Shown: positions 36,121-46,275, counted from the stretch's first letter. The stretch is DNA of 64,000 nt from Stenotrophomonas rhizophila (GCF_020857975.1 NZ_JACWUO010000009.1:62001-126000); one strand, 5' to 3'. Notes: generated by a model from the letters alone, not told the origin. A program made the numbers and translations.

Positions 36121-36643
36121 GTCCGCTATTGGCCGTTAACGGACCCCGGGGCTCTCACGACGCTTGGGCTGGTGCTAACGTCCGCTATCGACCCAAAGCG
36201 GACATTAGCAATGGGAACTTGGGGACTTATGGATACTCTCGTCGTAAAGGCGATCCAACGTTATGGGGATTCGGCTGAGGTCACATTGGACAGTGGCAAG
36301 GGCGAGATCATCGCCTTCAGCCATCCGTGCGACCTTTCGGTCGGGCAAGTCGTGCCGAACCTCTTGCACGGCATGACTGAACATGTGGCAGCCGCATACC
36401 TTTCGGATTGGCCGGAAAGCCTGAAGTCCGAGCGCTCAATCGAGCGTCTTGACCGGATTGAGGGTTTCGCCTATCGAGGATGTGGCCGAGTCGCGGATCA
36501 GGCGGCCGGGCTAGTCGAGGTTCTCGGGTTTGTGCTTGAACTTGGCGATCTGCCGTGCACAGGCTTTGTGGAATTCGAGTGCATGCGACTCGACGTCCCG
36601 GATGCTTGACTGCTCGAACGTCCGCTTCTGGCCGGAAGCGGCC
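36121..36643. repeat. Three 24-bp inverted-repeat elements around a hypothetical gene
   Basis: Elements at 36121-36144 (GTCCGCTATTGGCCGTTAAC ending GGAC), 36180-36203 (GTCCGCTATCGACCCAAAGC ending GGAC) and 36620-36643 (GTCCGCTTCTGGCCGGAAGC ending GGCC). All are 24 bp with the frame GTCCGCT-N10-AGCGGAC. They differ from the GTAG REPs elsewhere and bracket the gene at 36229-36609. Confidence 0.65.
36229..36609 (+). CDS. Hypothetical protein, probably acquired
   Basis: 126 residues from the ATG at 36229, preceded by TTGGGGAC; an ATG at 36211 is the alternative. Sequence MDTLVVKAIQRYGDSAEVTL is followed by a soluble alpha/beta protein with FSHPCDLSVGQVVPNLLHG and an acidic C-terminus; no signal or membrane helix. 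GC and third-position GC look lower than in neighbours. Flanked by the 24-bp elements. Family not recognised. Confidence 0.5.
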   Translation: MDTLVVKAIQRYGDSAEVTLDSGKGEIIAFSHPCDLSVGQVVPNLLHGMTEHVAAAYLSDWPESLKSERSIERLDRIEGFAYRGCGRVADQAAGLVEVLGFVLELGDLPCTGFVEFECMRLDVPDA

Positions 36644-36967
36644 CTCAATCCACGCCGGCGAGGATAGGGGCATCCGGCGGGACATCTCGCCCCACTCCCC
36701 TGAGACGAGGCGTCAGCCGGTCCGCTGTTCTCGTGGCTGCCGTCCCCATGCGCCCAGCATCAGAACCCTGATAGCGATGGTGACCTCATGCAGGACAATC
36801 AGCCCACCTTCTGGTAGCCGGGGAGGGGGGGAAATGCCGACGTCAGAAATCGCCCCGCCAGTTTGGACGCCTGCCTGACCCTGAGGACGCCATGACCCGA
36901 AGCGGGCATACTCCCGGACGCCGATTCCAGTTAGAACCGTCCGCTTCCTCCAGGGTATCCGCGCCCC
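36644..36967. other. Gene-free stretch after the hypothetical gene
   Basis: 324 bases with no convincing reading frame on either strand. Composition changes along it, with an A/G-rich patch near 36824-36836. It may be decayed mobile-element or gene-end sequence, but no transposase motif is visible. The promoter of the AraC-type gene must lie at its right end. Confidence 0.4.
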
Positions 36968-38011
36968 ATGCTAGCGTCCTACGTGCTGTTCTTCTTCGCC
37001 GGCCTGGGCGCCTTCAATGGGGTGGCCCTGTCGGTATATCTGCTGTTGCGTCAACCCGTTCGCCCGGCGCAGCGTTGGCTGGCGGCGCTGGTGCTGATGC
37101 TGAGCCTGCGGACCGGAAAGTCCGTGCTGTTCTACTTCTGGCCCGACATCTCCAAGCTGGTCCTGCAGATTGGCCTGACCGCCTGTTTCCTTATCGGCAT
37201 CTGCCTGGTCGGCTTCGTGCGCGCCTGGCTCGATCCTGATCGCCGACAGACCCGGCACGATCCGCTGGTCGCGCTCGGCCTGCTCGTGCTCGCGACCGTG
37301 TTCGGTCTCGCTTACCCCTACACCGATAACGTACGTCTGTGGGCCGGGCCGGTCTGGGCTTTCATCCAGGCCGGTTGGCTGGCGTGTCTGCTGGTGGCCG
37401 CGGTGCTGTTCCTGCACGCCGCCCGGCAAGGTCGCGCCGATGGGGCGCCCGGCGCACTGACCCGTGCCCATGTCGCCTCGGTGATCGCGGGCGTAGCGGT
37501 GATCTGGCTGGCCTACGCCACGGCCGGGTTGACGTCCTACATCGTCGGCGCGCTGTCGTTCTCGCTGGTGTTGTACCTGAGCGTCAGCGTGGCGCTTGCC
37601 CTGCGCACGCCTCGCCCCGCCGCCGAGCCCTACCGTGACCGCAAGATCGCGCAGACCGAAGCCGACGCGGCGTTGCGCGCCCTGAACGCGTTGATGGTCG
37701 ACGAGGGTCTGTACAAGGATGCTGGTTTGACCCTGGCCAAACTGGCGAGGCGTCTCAACATGCCCCCGGCACGGCTGTCGCAGCTGCTCAACGACAACCA
37801 CAAGACCGCGTTCAAGCCGTACCTGGCCCAGGTCCGGGTCGAGGCAGCCAAACAGGTGCTGCGCGCCCAGACGGCGGTATCGATGGAAGAGGTGGCGGAG
37901 GCCTCCGGATTCCTGTCCACCTCCACCTTCTACAGGTGCTTCAGCAAGGTGGAGGGAACGACCCCCGGCGCATGGCGGCAGGCCCAGTTACGCCTGCACG
38001 GGGCCTCCTGA
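36968..38011 (+). CDS. Membrane-bound AraC-family regulator
   Basis: 347 residues. Residues 1-215 have about seven hydrophobic helices (LASYVLFFFAGLGAFNGVALSV, VLQIGLTACFLIGICLVGFV, AFIQAGWLACLLVAAVLFLH and others); residues about 235-345 are the AraC DNA-binding part (LTLAKLARRLNMPPARLSQLLND and SMEEVAEASGFLSTSTFYRCF). The layout suggests direct sensing at the inner membrane. The DJ-1/PfpI gene 95 bases downstream is the likely target. Confidence 0.87.
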   Translation: MLASYVLFFFAGLGAFNGVALSVYLLLRQPVRPAQRWLAALVLMLSLRTGKSVLFYFWPDISKLVLQIGLTACFLIGICLVGFVRAWLDPDRRQTRHDPLVALGLLVLATVFGLAYPYTDNVRLWAGPVWAFIQAGWLACLLVAAVLFLHAARQGRADGAPGALTRAHVASVIAGVAVIWLAYATAGLTSYIVGALSFSLVLYLSVSVALALRTPRPAAEPYRDRKIAQTEADAALRALNALMVDEGLYKDAGLTLAKLARRLNMPPARLSQLLNDNHKTAFKPYLAQVRVEAAKQVLRAQTAVSMEEVAEASGFLSTSTFYRCFSKVEGTTPGAWRQAQLRLHGAS

Positions 38012-38016
38012 AACGC

Positions 38017-38035
38017 GTTTTGGCAGTCGCAAAAC
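38017..38035. promoter_or_regulatory. Inverted repeat upstream of the DJ-1/PfpI gene
   Basis: GTTTTG-GCAGTCG-CAAAAC has 6-bp arms just after the AraC-type gene and about 70 bases before the DJ-1 gene. Possible regulator site; short arms make this uncertain. Confidence 0.35.
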
Positions 38036-38106
38036 ACGCTTTACCGTATTGATCCAAAAGGGAATTTGACAGAGTTCGGGGCACACATCCATCGGAGCCC
38101 CGTCCC

Positions 38107-39366
38107 ATGTCAGAACCCCTTTGCAAGCCGGCTGGCGCCGGCGTGACTTCGCTGCCAGCCCGTCTCATCAGAGGGGTCGCGATCGCCTGCGTCGCGCTGC
38201 TGTGCGGTGCAACGGCGCATGCCGATCCGGTCAGCGATGGACGTGAGGTCTCCGCCGTCATCCAGGACTACCTGCACGGCAGTTCCTACAACCAGCCCGA
38301 ACAGCTCAGGCGCGCCTTCCACCCGGATGCGCGCCTGTACCTGAGCCAGGGAGCCGATGGCATGCGCGAGGTCGGCATCGCCGAGTACGCCGGGTGGTTC
38401 AGCAAGCGCCCGGGACAGTTCAACGGCCGTATCGGTCGCCTGCTCGGCGTCCAGGTCGACGGCAACATCGCGACCGCCAAGGCGGAGATTCTGGTCGGCA
38501 AGGACCAGGCCCGCTTCGTCGATCTGTTCCTGCTGAAGAAGCTGGGCGGGCAGTGGCAGGTCATCAGCAAGACTGCGACCCGCGAATCGGCGCCCGCCCA
38601 CGGCCGCCAGGTGCTGTTGGTGGTATCGAATACAGACACCATGCCCGGCACCCGCCTCAGCGCCGGCAACAGCTTTTCCGAATTGATCCACGCCTATGCC
38701 GGCTTCCGTGAGGCCGGCTACGGCGTGCAGTTCGTCAGCCCCGAAGGCGGTGCAGTGCCGCTGGCCTACATCGATACCCGCAATGCCGAGCACAAGGCGA
38801 TGATCTACGACGGCGATTTCATGTGGGCGCTGGCCAATACGCGCCGGCCCGACCAGGTGAACGCCGGCGACTACGCCGCGCTGATGTATATCGGTGGCAG
38901 CGCCGCAATGTACGGCGTTGCCGAGAACCCCGGCCTGCAAGCGCTGGCGGTGCGCATCTACGAGCAGCAGGGCGGTGTCGTCTCGGCGGTGTGTCACGGC
39001 AGTGCCGGGCTGGTGAACCTGACCTTGTCCGATGGCTCGGCGCTGGTCGGCGGCAAGCGTGTCACCGGCTATCCCGATGCGTTCGAGGACAGGGGGGCGG
39101 CCTACTACAAGACGTTTCCGTTCTCGATCGAACAACGCCTGCGGAGCAGCAAGGGCCGCTTCCACCATGGGGCCCGCGGCACATCGCATGTGGAAGCCGA
39201 TGGCCGGCTGATTACCGGCATGAACTGGGAATCCACCCGTGGCGTGGTGGCTGCGATCGTTCGACAGCTGGAGGCCGCCGGCGACAGTGTGCGCGGAACT
39301 GTGTCCGGCTCGGACAAGGGCGACAGCCCACTTGATTCGAGCCAAACCCACCTGATCGTGCGCTGA
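38107..39366 (+). CDS. Exported NTF2-like plus DJ-1/PfpI fusion protein
   Basis: 419 residues. An extended N-terminus (about 22 residues) precedes a hydrophobic signal (GVAIACVALLCGATAHAD, cleavage after AHA). Residues about 40-160 are an NTF2-like/lumazine-binding domain (IQDYLHGSSYNQPEQLRRAF; LLKKLGGQWQVISK). Residues about 165-400 are DJ-1/PfpI (Hsp31-like) with the nucleophile in SAVCHGSAGLVN near residue 299 and an FVSPEGGAVPL motif. Such domains act as deglycases, hydrolases or chaperones; here the site would be periplasmic. Likely controlled by the membrane AraC regulator upstream. Confidence 0.85.
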   Translation: MSEPLCKPAGAGVTSLPARLIRGVAIACVALLCGATAHADPVSDGREVSAVIQDYLHGSSYNQPEQLRRAFHPDARLYLSQGADGMREVGIAEYAGWFSKRPGQFNGRIGRLLGVQVDGNIATAKAEILVGKDQARFVDLFLLKKLGGQWQVISKTATRESAPAHGRQVLLVVSNTDTMPGTRLSAGNSFSELIHAYAGFREAGYGVQFVSPEGGAVPLAYIDTRNAEHKAMIYDGDFMWALANTRRPDQVNAGDYAALMYIGGSAAMYGVAENPGLQALAVRIYEQQGGVVSAVCHGSAGLVNLTLSDGSALVGGKRVTGYPDAFEDRGAAYYKTFPFSIEQRLRSSKGRFHHGARGTSHVEADGRLITGMNWESTRGVVAAIVRQLEAAGDSVRGTVSGSDKGDSPLDSSQTHLIVR

Positions 39367-39489
39367 GATCTGCCGTCCGGCCCGATTCAGGGATTGGGCG
39401 CCAGTGGAGGCGTTGATGCCGCTCTCAAAGCATGCTGGCCGGCGATGTCTCCCGGGTTGGGTGCCCGGTGCAGGGCTGGGCGTTTGCCG

Positions 39490-40284
39490 TCAGTTCCAGG
39501 GCTTCCACCACGGGCGCTTCTTGACGGTGGACCTGGCGACGGCCTCGGCGGCTCCGGTGCCTACCCGCTTCCGCTTCTGCTCCAGGGTTTCTGCCAAGTA
39601 GCGGATGTACATATCCTGGTGTTCGGGGAAACGCTGCTTTCCTTCTTCAAATACCTGCTGCGCTTCCTCCAGCCTGCCCAGCCTCAGCAGGCATTCGCCA
39701 CGAGAGAAGAATGCCGAATTTCCGTCCGGATTGACCTGGAGCGAGTCTTCGAAGCCGCTCAACGCGGTGGCGTAGTCGCCAAGTTCCATATGCAGGAAGG
39801 CGCGATTGTCGATGGCTTCAAAGAAGAGCGGGAACAGCTCGATCGCCTGGGTGTAGGCGTCGATCGCCTCCAGCTTCATACCGTCGTTGTCCAGGGCAAG
39901 CGCGGCCTGATAGTGCGCATTTGCCTGCGCGACAAGTGCATCTCCATCCTGCTGGGTCACCTCCAGATAGCGCCGGAAGTCGGTCATCCTCAGGTACTCG
40001 ATGAAGCCGACCATGTCGTCGTCTTCAACGGGCGAGGTGCACAGCACCTCCCAACCCTCGGCGAACCCGGCTGCGCTGATGGGGCCGTGGCAGCCGTGAT
40101 CGTCCGGGGAGCGGAACGACTCTGCTGTCGGCATCTGGGCAGTTGGCTGGAACACCAGGCAATGCAGCGTGTCGTCCTCATCCGGCCAGGCGTCCACGGC
40201 CAGAATCTTCACCGCCATCCAATCGCCATCCTGACGCCGCGAGACCAATACGTCGCCTACCGCGAAACCGCGCTTCACTTCCAT
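39490..40284 (-). CDS. TPR protein with an N-terminal beta domain
   Basis: 264 residues from ATG 40284 (MEVKRGFAVGDVLVSRRQDG); the frame is open further upstream. Residues 1-115 form a beta-rich unit of unknown family (WMAVKILAVDAWPDEDDTLHCLVF). Residues about 125-235 are three tetratricopeptide repeats (AIDAYTQAIELFPLFFEAID; ALSGFEDSLQVNPDGNSAFF; EEAQQVFEEGKQRFPEHQ). Basic C-terminus ending KKRPWWKPWN. Cytoplasmic; partner unknown. Confidence 0.8.
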   Translation of the reverse strand: MEVKRGFAVGDVLVSRRQDGDWMAVKILAVDAWPDEDDTLHCLVFQPTAQMPTAESFRSPDDHGCHGPISAAGFAEGWEVLCTSPVEDDDMVGFIEYLRMTDFRRYLEVTQQDGDALVAQANAHYQAALALDNDGMKLEAIDAYTQAIELFPLFFEAIDNRAFLHMELGDYATALSGFEDSLQVNPDGNSAFFSRGECLLRLGRLEEAQQVFEEGKQRFPEHQDMYIRYLAETLEQKRKRVGTGAAEAVARSTVKKRPWWKPWN

Positions 40285-40509
40285 GCCCAGTGCCCCTTTG
40301 GTACCCGTCCCGGCAGAGGCGCCCAGCGTGCGTCCTCCAAGCGCCACAGGTCAACACGGGTGCCATGGATTGCCTTTCGCGCCCCGCTGGCGCCGGCTGA
40401 CATGCCAGCGAGCCTGCCGTTGCGGAAATTCCGGTGGGGTGGAGCGCGGCAGCCGTGGCACAGCCCGACCCGTGCGACAGGCGGCAGGTACCGGCCAGGC
40501 CGGTCGGTG

Positions 40510-40653
40510 TTATTGCGGTGCGGCGTCGGCAGCGGTGGCTGCCAGCGTCTGGCGCGCGCGCTTGGCGCGGCGATGGTTGATCCACCACACGATCCCGGGC
40601 AGCCCGTACAGCAGGGCCCCGACCAGCAGGAAGATTTTGAATGCGGTGCTCAT
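40510..40653 (-). CDS. Small single-span membrane protein (47 residues)
   Basis: Starts at ATG 40653 (MSTAFKIFLLVGALLYGLPG), with one transmembrane helix at residues 4-24, then a basic stretch IVWWINHRRAKRARQ and an Ala-rich tail. The frame is open to 40698 but the helix placement favours the inner ATG. The gaps on both sides (40285-40509 and 40654-40909) hold no other convincing gene. Confidence 0.55.
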   Translation of the reverse strand: MSTAFKIFLLVGALLYGLPGIVWWINHRRAKRARQTLAATAADAAPQ

Positions 40654-40909
40654 TGCGGTGCCTCGGCGGCTGCGGCTGGCCTGTGCGCTGGAGGGCAACC
40701 CGCCTGCTCCCCCGGCAACGGCACCAGTTCAGCATCAAGCCCGTGAAGCCACCGTCCACCCCACCGGCATCACGGACTTCCCGGGGCCGATAAATGCGCT
40801 GTGCCCGCGCCGCCGAAGTGGCCGCCGCGCCGTCATCGTGCCGTCGTCTGCGGCCGTTACAACGGGCGCTGTGCGCAGCGTGGCGCGGTGGCCGATGCAG
40901 ATACGGCCC

Positions 40910-40936
40910 TCAAGTCCGGCCGCGGTCGGCCGATAC
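40910..40936 (+). promoter_or_regulatory. Sigma-28 (FliA) type promoter of the chemoreceptor gene
   Basis: TCAAGTCC-N11-GCCGATAC, 28 bases before the start codon. The flagellar consensus is TAAAGTTT-N11-GCCGATAA, so the -10 matches 7 of 8 and the spacing is exact. A flagellar-class promoter fits a chemoreceptor. Confidence 0.7.
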
Positions 40937-40964
40937 CGATGCGTCCTTCCGTCTGGAGTGCGTG

Positions 40965-43900
40965 ATGTCGGCCATCCCCCGCCGCCTGTCCCTGCTGGCC
41001 GCCCACTTCGGTGGCCGGCGTGTTTCCCTGCCCGATCCCCGTCACGGATGGGCGATGCTGCAGCGCCTGAGCGTGGCGCGCAAGCTCAAGGCCTGCCTGG
41101 TGGTGTGCGGGTTCGGCCTGGTCAGCGTGGCCGTGGTCCATGCCTGGACCGGCCACAACAGCGCGCGTGCCGCCGCTACCTATGCCGCGCACCAGCAGCA
41201 GGCCGCGACGGCGGCGGCGCTGGCCACCCAGGTTGCCGAGGCGCGGCGCCTGCAGACCCGCTATGCCATCAGCTTCGCCGATGCCGACCGCGCGGCGCTG
41301 CAGCAGGCCCAGCAACGCCTGCAGGCGACGCTGGCGCAGCTGCGGGCGCAGCGCCACGACGCCGGTGCCGCCGGCGCATTGAACGCATTGGCTGCGCGCA
41401 CCGGCGAATTCGCCGAGGGCATTGCCGCGCTGAACGCGCGTGCCGATGAAATGGGCCGTGGCGATGCCGGCCTGCGCGCGCAGCTCGATGCCGCCGCCGA
41501 GGCCGTCCAGCAGCCGCTGGACGCCGCCGCGCGCCCGGCGTTGGCGGCGCAGTGGCAGGCGATGCGACGCCAGGAAGCCTTGTTGCTGCTGACCGGCGAT
41601 GCGGCGCACGCCGACCGTGCCAGCGAGGCCAAGCTGCCGTTCGAGCTGACGCTGTCCGGCGCCGGCCTGCCTCTTCCCGCACAGGACCAGCTGCCGGCGC
41701 GGATGGACGATTATCAGGGCGCCTTGCTGGCCTATACCGCCGCGCGGGTCGGGCTGGACGTGGAGGCGCAGGCACTGGCCGACACCGCCGCGCAGATCAC
41801 CCCGGCGCTGCAGCAGCTGCAGCGCGCCCAGGCCGGGGCGCTGCAGCAGGCACGCCGCCACCAGCAGGCGCAGGCGCGGGCGATGGGCGTGGTGTTCGCG
41901 CTGACCCTGCTGGTGGTGGCGCTGGTGCTGATCGCCAGCCTGGTGCTGGTGCTGCGCGCAGTGCGCCAGCCGATCGCCGACACCCTGCGCTTTGCCGAGG
42001 ACATCGCCGAGGACAGGTTGGACACGCAGCTGACCGTGCACAACCCGCACGATGAGATCGGCCAGCTGGCCCAGCGCCTGGTGCACATGCAGCAGCGCCT
42101 GCGCGAACGTATCCAGGCCGAACGCGCGGCCGCGCGCGACAACGCGCAGGCCCGCCAGGCGCTGGACAGCGCGCAGACCGGGCTGATGGTACTGGACCCG
42201 GACGGCCGTATCGCCCTGCTCAACCGCGCGCTGCTGGCCGAACTGGCCATCGATGCGGTGCAGTGGCGCGGGCAGCCGGCGTCGGCGCTGCACCCGGTGT
42301 TCACCCGGCTGGCGCGGGCACTGCACAGCGCCGATGCCAGCGACCATGAGATCGAGCACGCCGGCACGCGTTACCAGCTGGTGATCAACCCGATCGTCGA
42401 TGACGGCCAATGGCTCGGCGCGGCGGTGGAATGGCGCAGCCGCGCGCTGGAAACCACGGTGGAAACCGAAGTGGCCGCGCTGGTCGACGCGGCCGCGCAT
42501 GGCGACCTGCACGGCCGCATCGTGGTGGATGGCAAGCAGGGCTTCGTGCATACCCTGGCGGTGAGCATCAACGGCCTGCTGGATACCTTCCAGGACAATC
42601 TGTCCGGCTTGCAGGCGGTGCTGTCGGCGCTGGCGCACGGCGACCTGCGGGTGCGCATGCAGGGCCGGTTCCAGGGCGTGTTCGCGCAGCTGCGCGACGA
42701 TGCCAATGCCAGCGTGCAGCAGCTGACCGACATCGTCGCGCGCATCCAGCAGGCCTCGGCCGCGATCAATGGCGCGGCCGGCGAGATCGTGGCCGGCAAC
42801 GCCGACCTGGCCGAACGTACCGAACGCCAGGCCGCGCACCTGGAGGAAACCGCCGCGTCGATGGAGCAGCTGACCGCCACCGTGCGCCACAACGCCGAGG
42901 CCGCCCAGCAGGCCAACCAGTTGGCCATCGACGCCACCGGCATCGCCCGCCAGGGCGGCGCCTCGGTGGCGCAGGTGGCGGCCAGCATGCACGACATCGC
43001 GCAATCCTCGCGCCGTATCGGCGACATCACCGCGGTCATCGACGGCATTGCCTTCCAGACCAACATCCTGGCATTGAACGCGGCGGTGGAGGCAGCGCGC
43101 GCCGGTGAGCAGGGCCGCAGTTTCGCGGTGGTGGCCAGCGAGGTGCGGCTGCTGGCCCAGCGCAGTGCCGACGCGGCACGGCAGATCAAGGGCCTGATCG
43201 AGGATTCGGTCGGCACGGTCGCTGCCGGCACCCGCCAGGTCGACCAGGCCGGTGCCACCATGGCCCGCATCGTCGGCAGCGTGCAGCAGGTAAGCACGAT
43301 CATGGCCGGCATTTCCGCCGCGTCCCAGCAACAGAGCACCGGCATCGAACAGGTGGGCCAGACCCTGCTGCAGATGGACGGCAGCACCCAGCAGAACGCG
43401 GCGATGGTGGAAGAGGCATCGGCCTCGGCGCAGGCCATGCAGCGCCAGGCGGCGCAGTTGCGCGCCGCGGTGGCTGCGTTCGTGCTGGAAGCGCCGGGCG
43501 CCGGGCGCCGCCGCTGCCGCCGGGCTGGCGCGCGCCGGGTAGCGGGGCCGGTACGCCACCGTTGCGCGGCCTTCACTGGCCGCGTGCGGTGGACGCCACT
43601 ATCCTGCGCGGATGAGTACCCGAAACAAGACCGGCGCCCGCGCCGATGCATCCGGCTATGTCCGCGTCCGTGGCGCGCGCGAGCACAACCTGCGCGATGT
43701 GGACGTGGACATCCCGCGCGATGCGCTGGTGGTGTTCTCGGGCATCTCCGGGTCCGGCAAGTCGTCGCTGGCGTTCGGCACGCTGTATGCCGAGGCGCAG
43801 CGGCGCTACCTGGAATCGCTGTCGCCGTACGCGCGGCGCCTGATCGACCAGGTCGGGGTGCCGGACGTGGATGCGATCGAGGGCCTGCCGCCGGCGGTGG

Positions 43901-44099
43901 CCCTGCAGCAGCAGCGCGGCACCGCCAGCGTGCGTTCCAGCGTGGGCAGCGTGACCACGCTGTCCAGCCTGTTGCGCATGCTGTATTCGCGGGCCGGCAC
44001 CTATCCGGCCGACCAGCCGATGCTGTACGCCGAGGACTTCTCGCCCAATACCCCGCAGGGCGCCTGCCCGAACTGCCACGGGCTGGGCCATGTGTATGA
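40965..44099 (+). CDS. Methyl-accepting chemotaxis protein with PAS domain; 3' end shifted by a 7-bp duplication
   Basis: ATG 40965 follows CTGGAG. Transmembrane helices near residues 44-62 and 305-330 flank a helical periplasmic domain; a HAMP follows, then a PAS-like domain (about 385-495: [20 protein letters not shown]), and the signalling coiled coil with its tip [20 protein letters not shown] near 693. The normal end of such proteins is reached at [15 protein letters not shown] (residue about 845). There the heptamer GCGCCGG is repeated (43491-43504); without one copy the frame would end at TAG 43540-43542 after [11 protein letters not shown]. As sequenced it reads on to 44099, 488 bases into the uvrA-like gene, adding about 200 Arg/Ala-rich residues. 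Gene body ends functionally near 43542. Confidence 0.85.
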   Translation: MSAIPRRLSLLAAHFGGRRVSLPDPRHGWAMLQRLSVARKLKACLVVCGFGLVSVAVVHAWTGHNSARAAATYAAHQQQAATAAALATQVAEARRLQTRYAISFADADRAALQQAQQRLQATLAQLRAQRHDAGAAGALNALAARTGEFAEGIAALNARADEMGRGDAGLRAQLDAAAEAVQQPLDAAARPALAAQWQAMRRQEALLLLTGDAAHADRASEAKLPFELTLSGAGLPLPAQDQLPARMDDYQGALLAYTAARVGLDVEAQALADTAAQITPALQQLQRAQAGALQQARRHQQAQARAMGVVFALTLLVVALVLIASLVLVLRAVRQPIADTLRFAEDIAEDRLDTQLTVHNPHDEIGQLAQRLVHMQQRLRERIQAERAAARDNAQARQALDSAQTGLMVLDPDGRIALLNRALLAELAIDAVQWRGQPASALHPVFTRLARALHSADASDHEIEHAGTRYQLVINPIVDDGQWLGAAVEWRSRALETTVETEVAALVDAAAHGDLHGRIVVDGKQGFVHTLAVSINGLLDTFQDNLSGLQAVLSALAHGDLRVRMQGRFQGVFAQLRDDANASVQQLTDIVARIQQASAAINGAAGEIVAGNADLAERTERQAAHLEETAASMEQLTATVRHNAEAAQQANQLAIDATGIARQGGASVAQVAASMHDIAQSSRRIGDITAVIDGIAFQTNILALNAAVEAARAGEQGRSFAVVASEVRLLAQRSADAARQIKGLIEDSVGTVAAGTRQVDQAGATMARIVGSVQQVSTIMAGISAASQQQSTGIEQVGQTLLQMDGSTQQNAAMVEEASASAQAMQRQAAQLRAAVAAFVLEAPGAGRRRCRRAGARRVAGPVRHRCAAFTGRVRWTPLSCADEYPKQDRRPRRCIRLCPRPWRARAQPARCGRGHPARCAGGVLGHLRVRQVVAGVRHAVCRGAAALPGIAVAVRAAPDRPGRGAGRGCDRGPAAGGGPAAAARHRQRAFQRGQRDHAVQPVAHAVFAGRHLSGRPADAVRRGLLAQYPAGRLPELPRAGPCV
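43491..43510 (+). repeat. Tandem heptamer GCGCCGG at the chemoreceptor 3' end
   Basis: GCGCCGG GCGCCGG GCGCCG: two full copies and six bases of a third. One copy too many shifts the chemoreceptor frame by +1. Confidence 0.8.
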
Positions 44100-46245
44100 G
44101 GTGACCGAGCAGTCGATGGTGCCCGACCCGTCGCTGAGCATCCGCGAGCGGGCCATCGCCGCCTGGCCGCCGGCCTGGCACGGGCAGAACCAGCGCGACA
44201 TCCTGGTCACGCTCGGCTACGACGTGGACATTCCCTGGCGCGAGCTGCCGAAGAAGCAGCGCGACTGGATCCTGTTCACCGACGAACAACCGGTGGTGCC
44301 GGTGTATGCCGGCTTCACCCCGGCGCAGACCCGCGCCGCGCTGCGCCGCAAGCAGGAGCCCAGCTACATGGGCACCTTCAGCGGGGCGCGCCGCTACGTG
44401 CTGCATACCTTCGCCAGCACCCAGAGCGCGATGATGAAAAAGCGCGTGGCCCGCTACATGGTCGGCACCGCGTGCCCGGTTTGCGACGGCAAGCGGCTCA
44501 AGCGCGAGGCCTTGTCGGTGACCTTCGCCGGGCACGATATCGGCGCGCTGTCGCAGCTGTCGCTCAGTGCCATGGCCGAGGTGCTGCGCCCGGCCGCCGA
44601 CGGCCATTTCCAGGCGCCGGCCACGGCGGCGCCGCGCAGCCGCGCCTCCGGGCGCAAGGCCGATGCGGTGCGGGTCGCCGCCGGTGGCCACCGGCATGCC
44701 GGCGGCAGCGACGTGCGCCGCACGCCGGACCTGTCCGCCGAAAAACGCATCGCCGCCCAGCGCATCGCCGGCGACCTGGTCGAACGCATCGGCACGCTGC
44801 AGGCGCTGGGCCTGGGCTATCTGTCAATGGACCGCACCACCCCGACGCTGTCGCCGGGCGAGCTGCAGCGGCTGCGGCTGGCCACGCAGATCCGCTCCAG
44901 CCTGTTCGGCGTGGTGTATGTGCTCGACGAGCCCACCGCCGGGCTGCATCCGGCCGATGGGCAGGCGCTGTACCGCGCGCTGGACCAGCTCAAGGCGGCC
45001 GGCAATACGCTGTTCGTGGTGGAGCACGACCTGGACATGCTGCGCCGTGCCGACTGGCTGGTCGATGTCGGCCCCGGCGCCGGCCAGCACGGCGGGCAGG
45101 TGCTCTACAGCGGGCCGCCGGAAGGGCTGCGCACGGTCAAGGCATCGCTGACCGCGCCGTACCTGTTCGGCAGCGGCCGCGGGCAACGGCGCACGCCGCG
45201 CACGCCGGCAGGCTGGCTGGAACTGCGTGGCATCCACCGCAACAACCTGCACGGGCTGGACGCGCGGTTTCCGTTGGGCGCGTTCACCGCGGTCACCGGG
45301 GTGTCCGGCTCGGGCAAGTCCAGCCTGGTCAGCCAGGCGCTGGTGGAGCTGGTGGGTGCGCACCTGGGCCATGAGCCGGTGGCCGATGAGGTCGACGGCG
45401 AGCTGCCGGTGCCCAGCCGCATCGCGCCTACCCGCGGCCGCCTGCACGTCGGCGCCGGCGCGATCAGGCGCCTGGTCAACGTCGACCAGAAACCGATCGG
45501 GCGCACCCCGCGTTCCAACCTGGCCACCTATACCGGGTTGTTCGATCACGTACGCACGTTGTTCGCCGCTACGCCAATGGCGAAGAGTCGCCGCTACAGC
45601 GCCGGGCGCTTCTCGTTCAATGTCGCCCAGGGCCGTTGCGCCACCTGCGAGGGCGAGGGTTTTGTGCATGTGGAACTGCTGTTCATGCCCAGCGTGTACG
45701 CGCCGTGCCCGACCTGCCACGGCCAGCGCTACAACGCCAAGACCCTGGAGGTGTCGTGGAAGGGCCACAACATCGCCCAGGTGCTGGCGATGACGGTGGA
45801 CGAGGCGTTGCTGCTGTTTGCCGACCAGCCACCGGTGCAGCGCGTGCTGCAGCTGCTGCACGATATCGGCCTGGGTTACCTGCGGCTGGGCCAGCCGGCC
45901 ACCGAACTGTCCGGCGGCGAAGCGCAGCGGATCAAGCTGGCCACCGAACTGCAGCGCAGCCAGCGCGGCAGCAGCCTGTACGTGCTGGATGAGCCGACCA
46001 CCGGCCTGCATCCGGCCGACGTGGACAAGCTGATGGCGCAACTGCACGGGCTGGTCGATGCCGGCAACACAGTGGTGGTGGTCGAGCACGACCTGCGCGT
46101 GGTGGCCGATGCGGACTGGGTGATCGATGTCGGCCCCGGTGCGGGCGAGCAGGGCGGCGCTATCGTGGCTGCCGGTACGCCGGCGCAGGTCAGCCGTGCC
46201 AAGGGCAGCGCCACCGCCGCCTTCCTGCGGCGGTGGTTTGAATGA
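43612..46245 (+). CDS. UvrA-like excinuclease subunit A paralogue (class II type)
   Basis: 877 residues, shorter than housekeeping UvrA (about 940-1000). Two ATPase modules: Walker [10 protein letters not shown] near residue 44 and GVSGSGKSS near 563; signatures [12 protein letters not shown] (near 419; first Gly of SGGE replaced by Pro) and [15 protein letters not shown] (near 764); Walker [14 protein letters not shown] and [13 protein letters not shown]. Zinc-binding Cys pairs at [24 protein letters not shown] and CPTCHGQR. Such second UvrAs are linked to DNA-damage or drug tolerance. Promoter may be TATCCT at 43600 with a very short leader. Confidence 0.87.
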   Translation: MSTRNKTGARADASGYVRVRGAREHNLRDVDVDIPRDALVVFSGISGSGKSSLAFGTLYAEAQRRYLESLSPYARRLIDQVGVPDVDAIEGLPPAVALQQQRGTASVRSSVGSVTTLSSLLRMLYSRAGTYPADQPMLYAEDFSPNTPQGACPNCHGLGHVYEVTEQSMVPDPSLSIRERAIAAWPPAWHGQNQRDILVTLGYDVDIPWRELPKKQRDWILFTDEQPVVPVYAGFTPAQTRAALRRKQEPSYMGTFSGARRYVLHTFASTQSAMMKKRVARYMVGTACPVCDGKRLKREALSVTFAGHDIGALSQLSLSAMAEVLRPAADGHFQAPATAAPRSRASGRKADAVRVAAGGHRHAGGSDVRRTPDLSAEKRIAAQRIAGDLVERIGTLQALGLGYLSMDRTTPTLSPGELQRLRLATQIRSSLFGVVYVLDEPTAGLHPADGQALYRALDQLKAAGNTLFVVEHDLDMLRRADWLVDVGPGAGQHGGQVLYSGPPEGLRTVKASLTAPYLFGSGRGQRRTPRTPAGWLELRGIHRNNLHGLDARFPLGAFTAVTGVSGSGKSSLVSQALVELVGAHLGHEPVADEVDGELPVPSRIAPTRGRLHVGAGAIRRLVNVDQKPIGRTPRSNLATYTGLFDHVRTLFAATPMAKSRRYSAGRFSFNVAQGRCATCEGEGFVHVELLFMPSVYAPCPTCHGQRYNAKTLEVSWKGHNIAQVLAMTVDEALLLFADQPPVQRVLQLLHDIGLGYLRLGQPATELSGGEAQRIKLATELQRSQRGSSLYVLDEPTTGLHPADVDKLMAQLHGLVDAGNTVVVVEHDLRVVADADWVIDVGPGAGEQGGAIVAAGTPAQVSRAKGSATAAFLRRWFE

Positions 46246-46275
46246 AGCCGCCGCAACGCCACCGGTCGCCGCCCC

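Noticed and set aside
40786..40793. GCCGATAA as a sigma-28 -10 for the chemoreceptor
   Set aside because: No -35 match 11 bases upstream; the site at 40910-40936 is better placed.
40857..43559. A 900-codon open frame antisense to the chemoreceptor
   Set aside because: Composition is Arg/Gln/His/Gly-rich shadow sequence with no domain; the plus-strand MCP explains the region.
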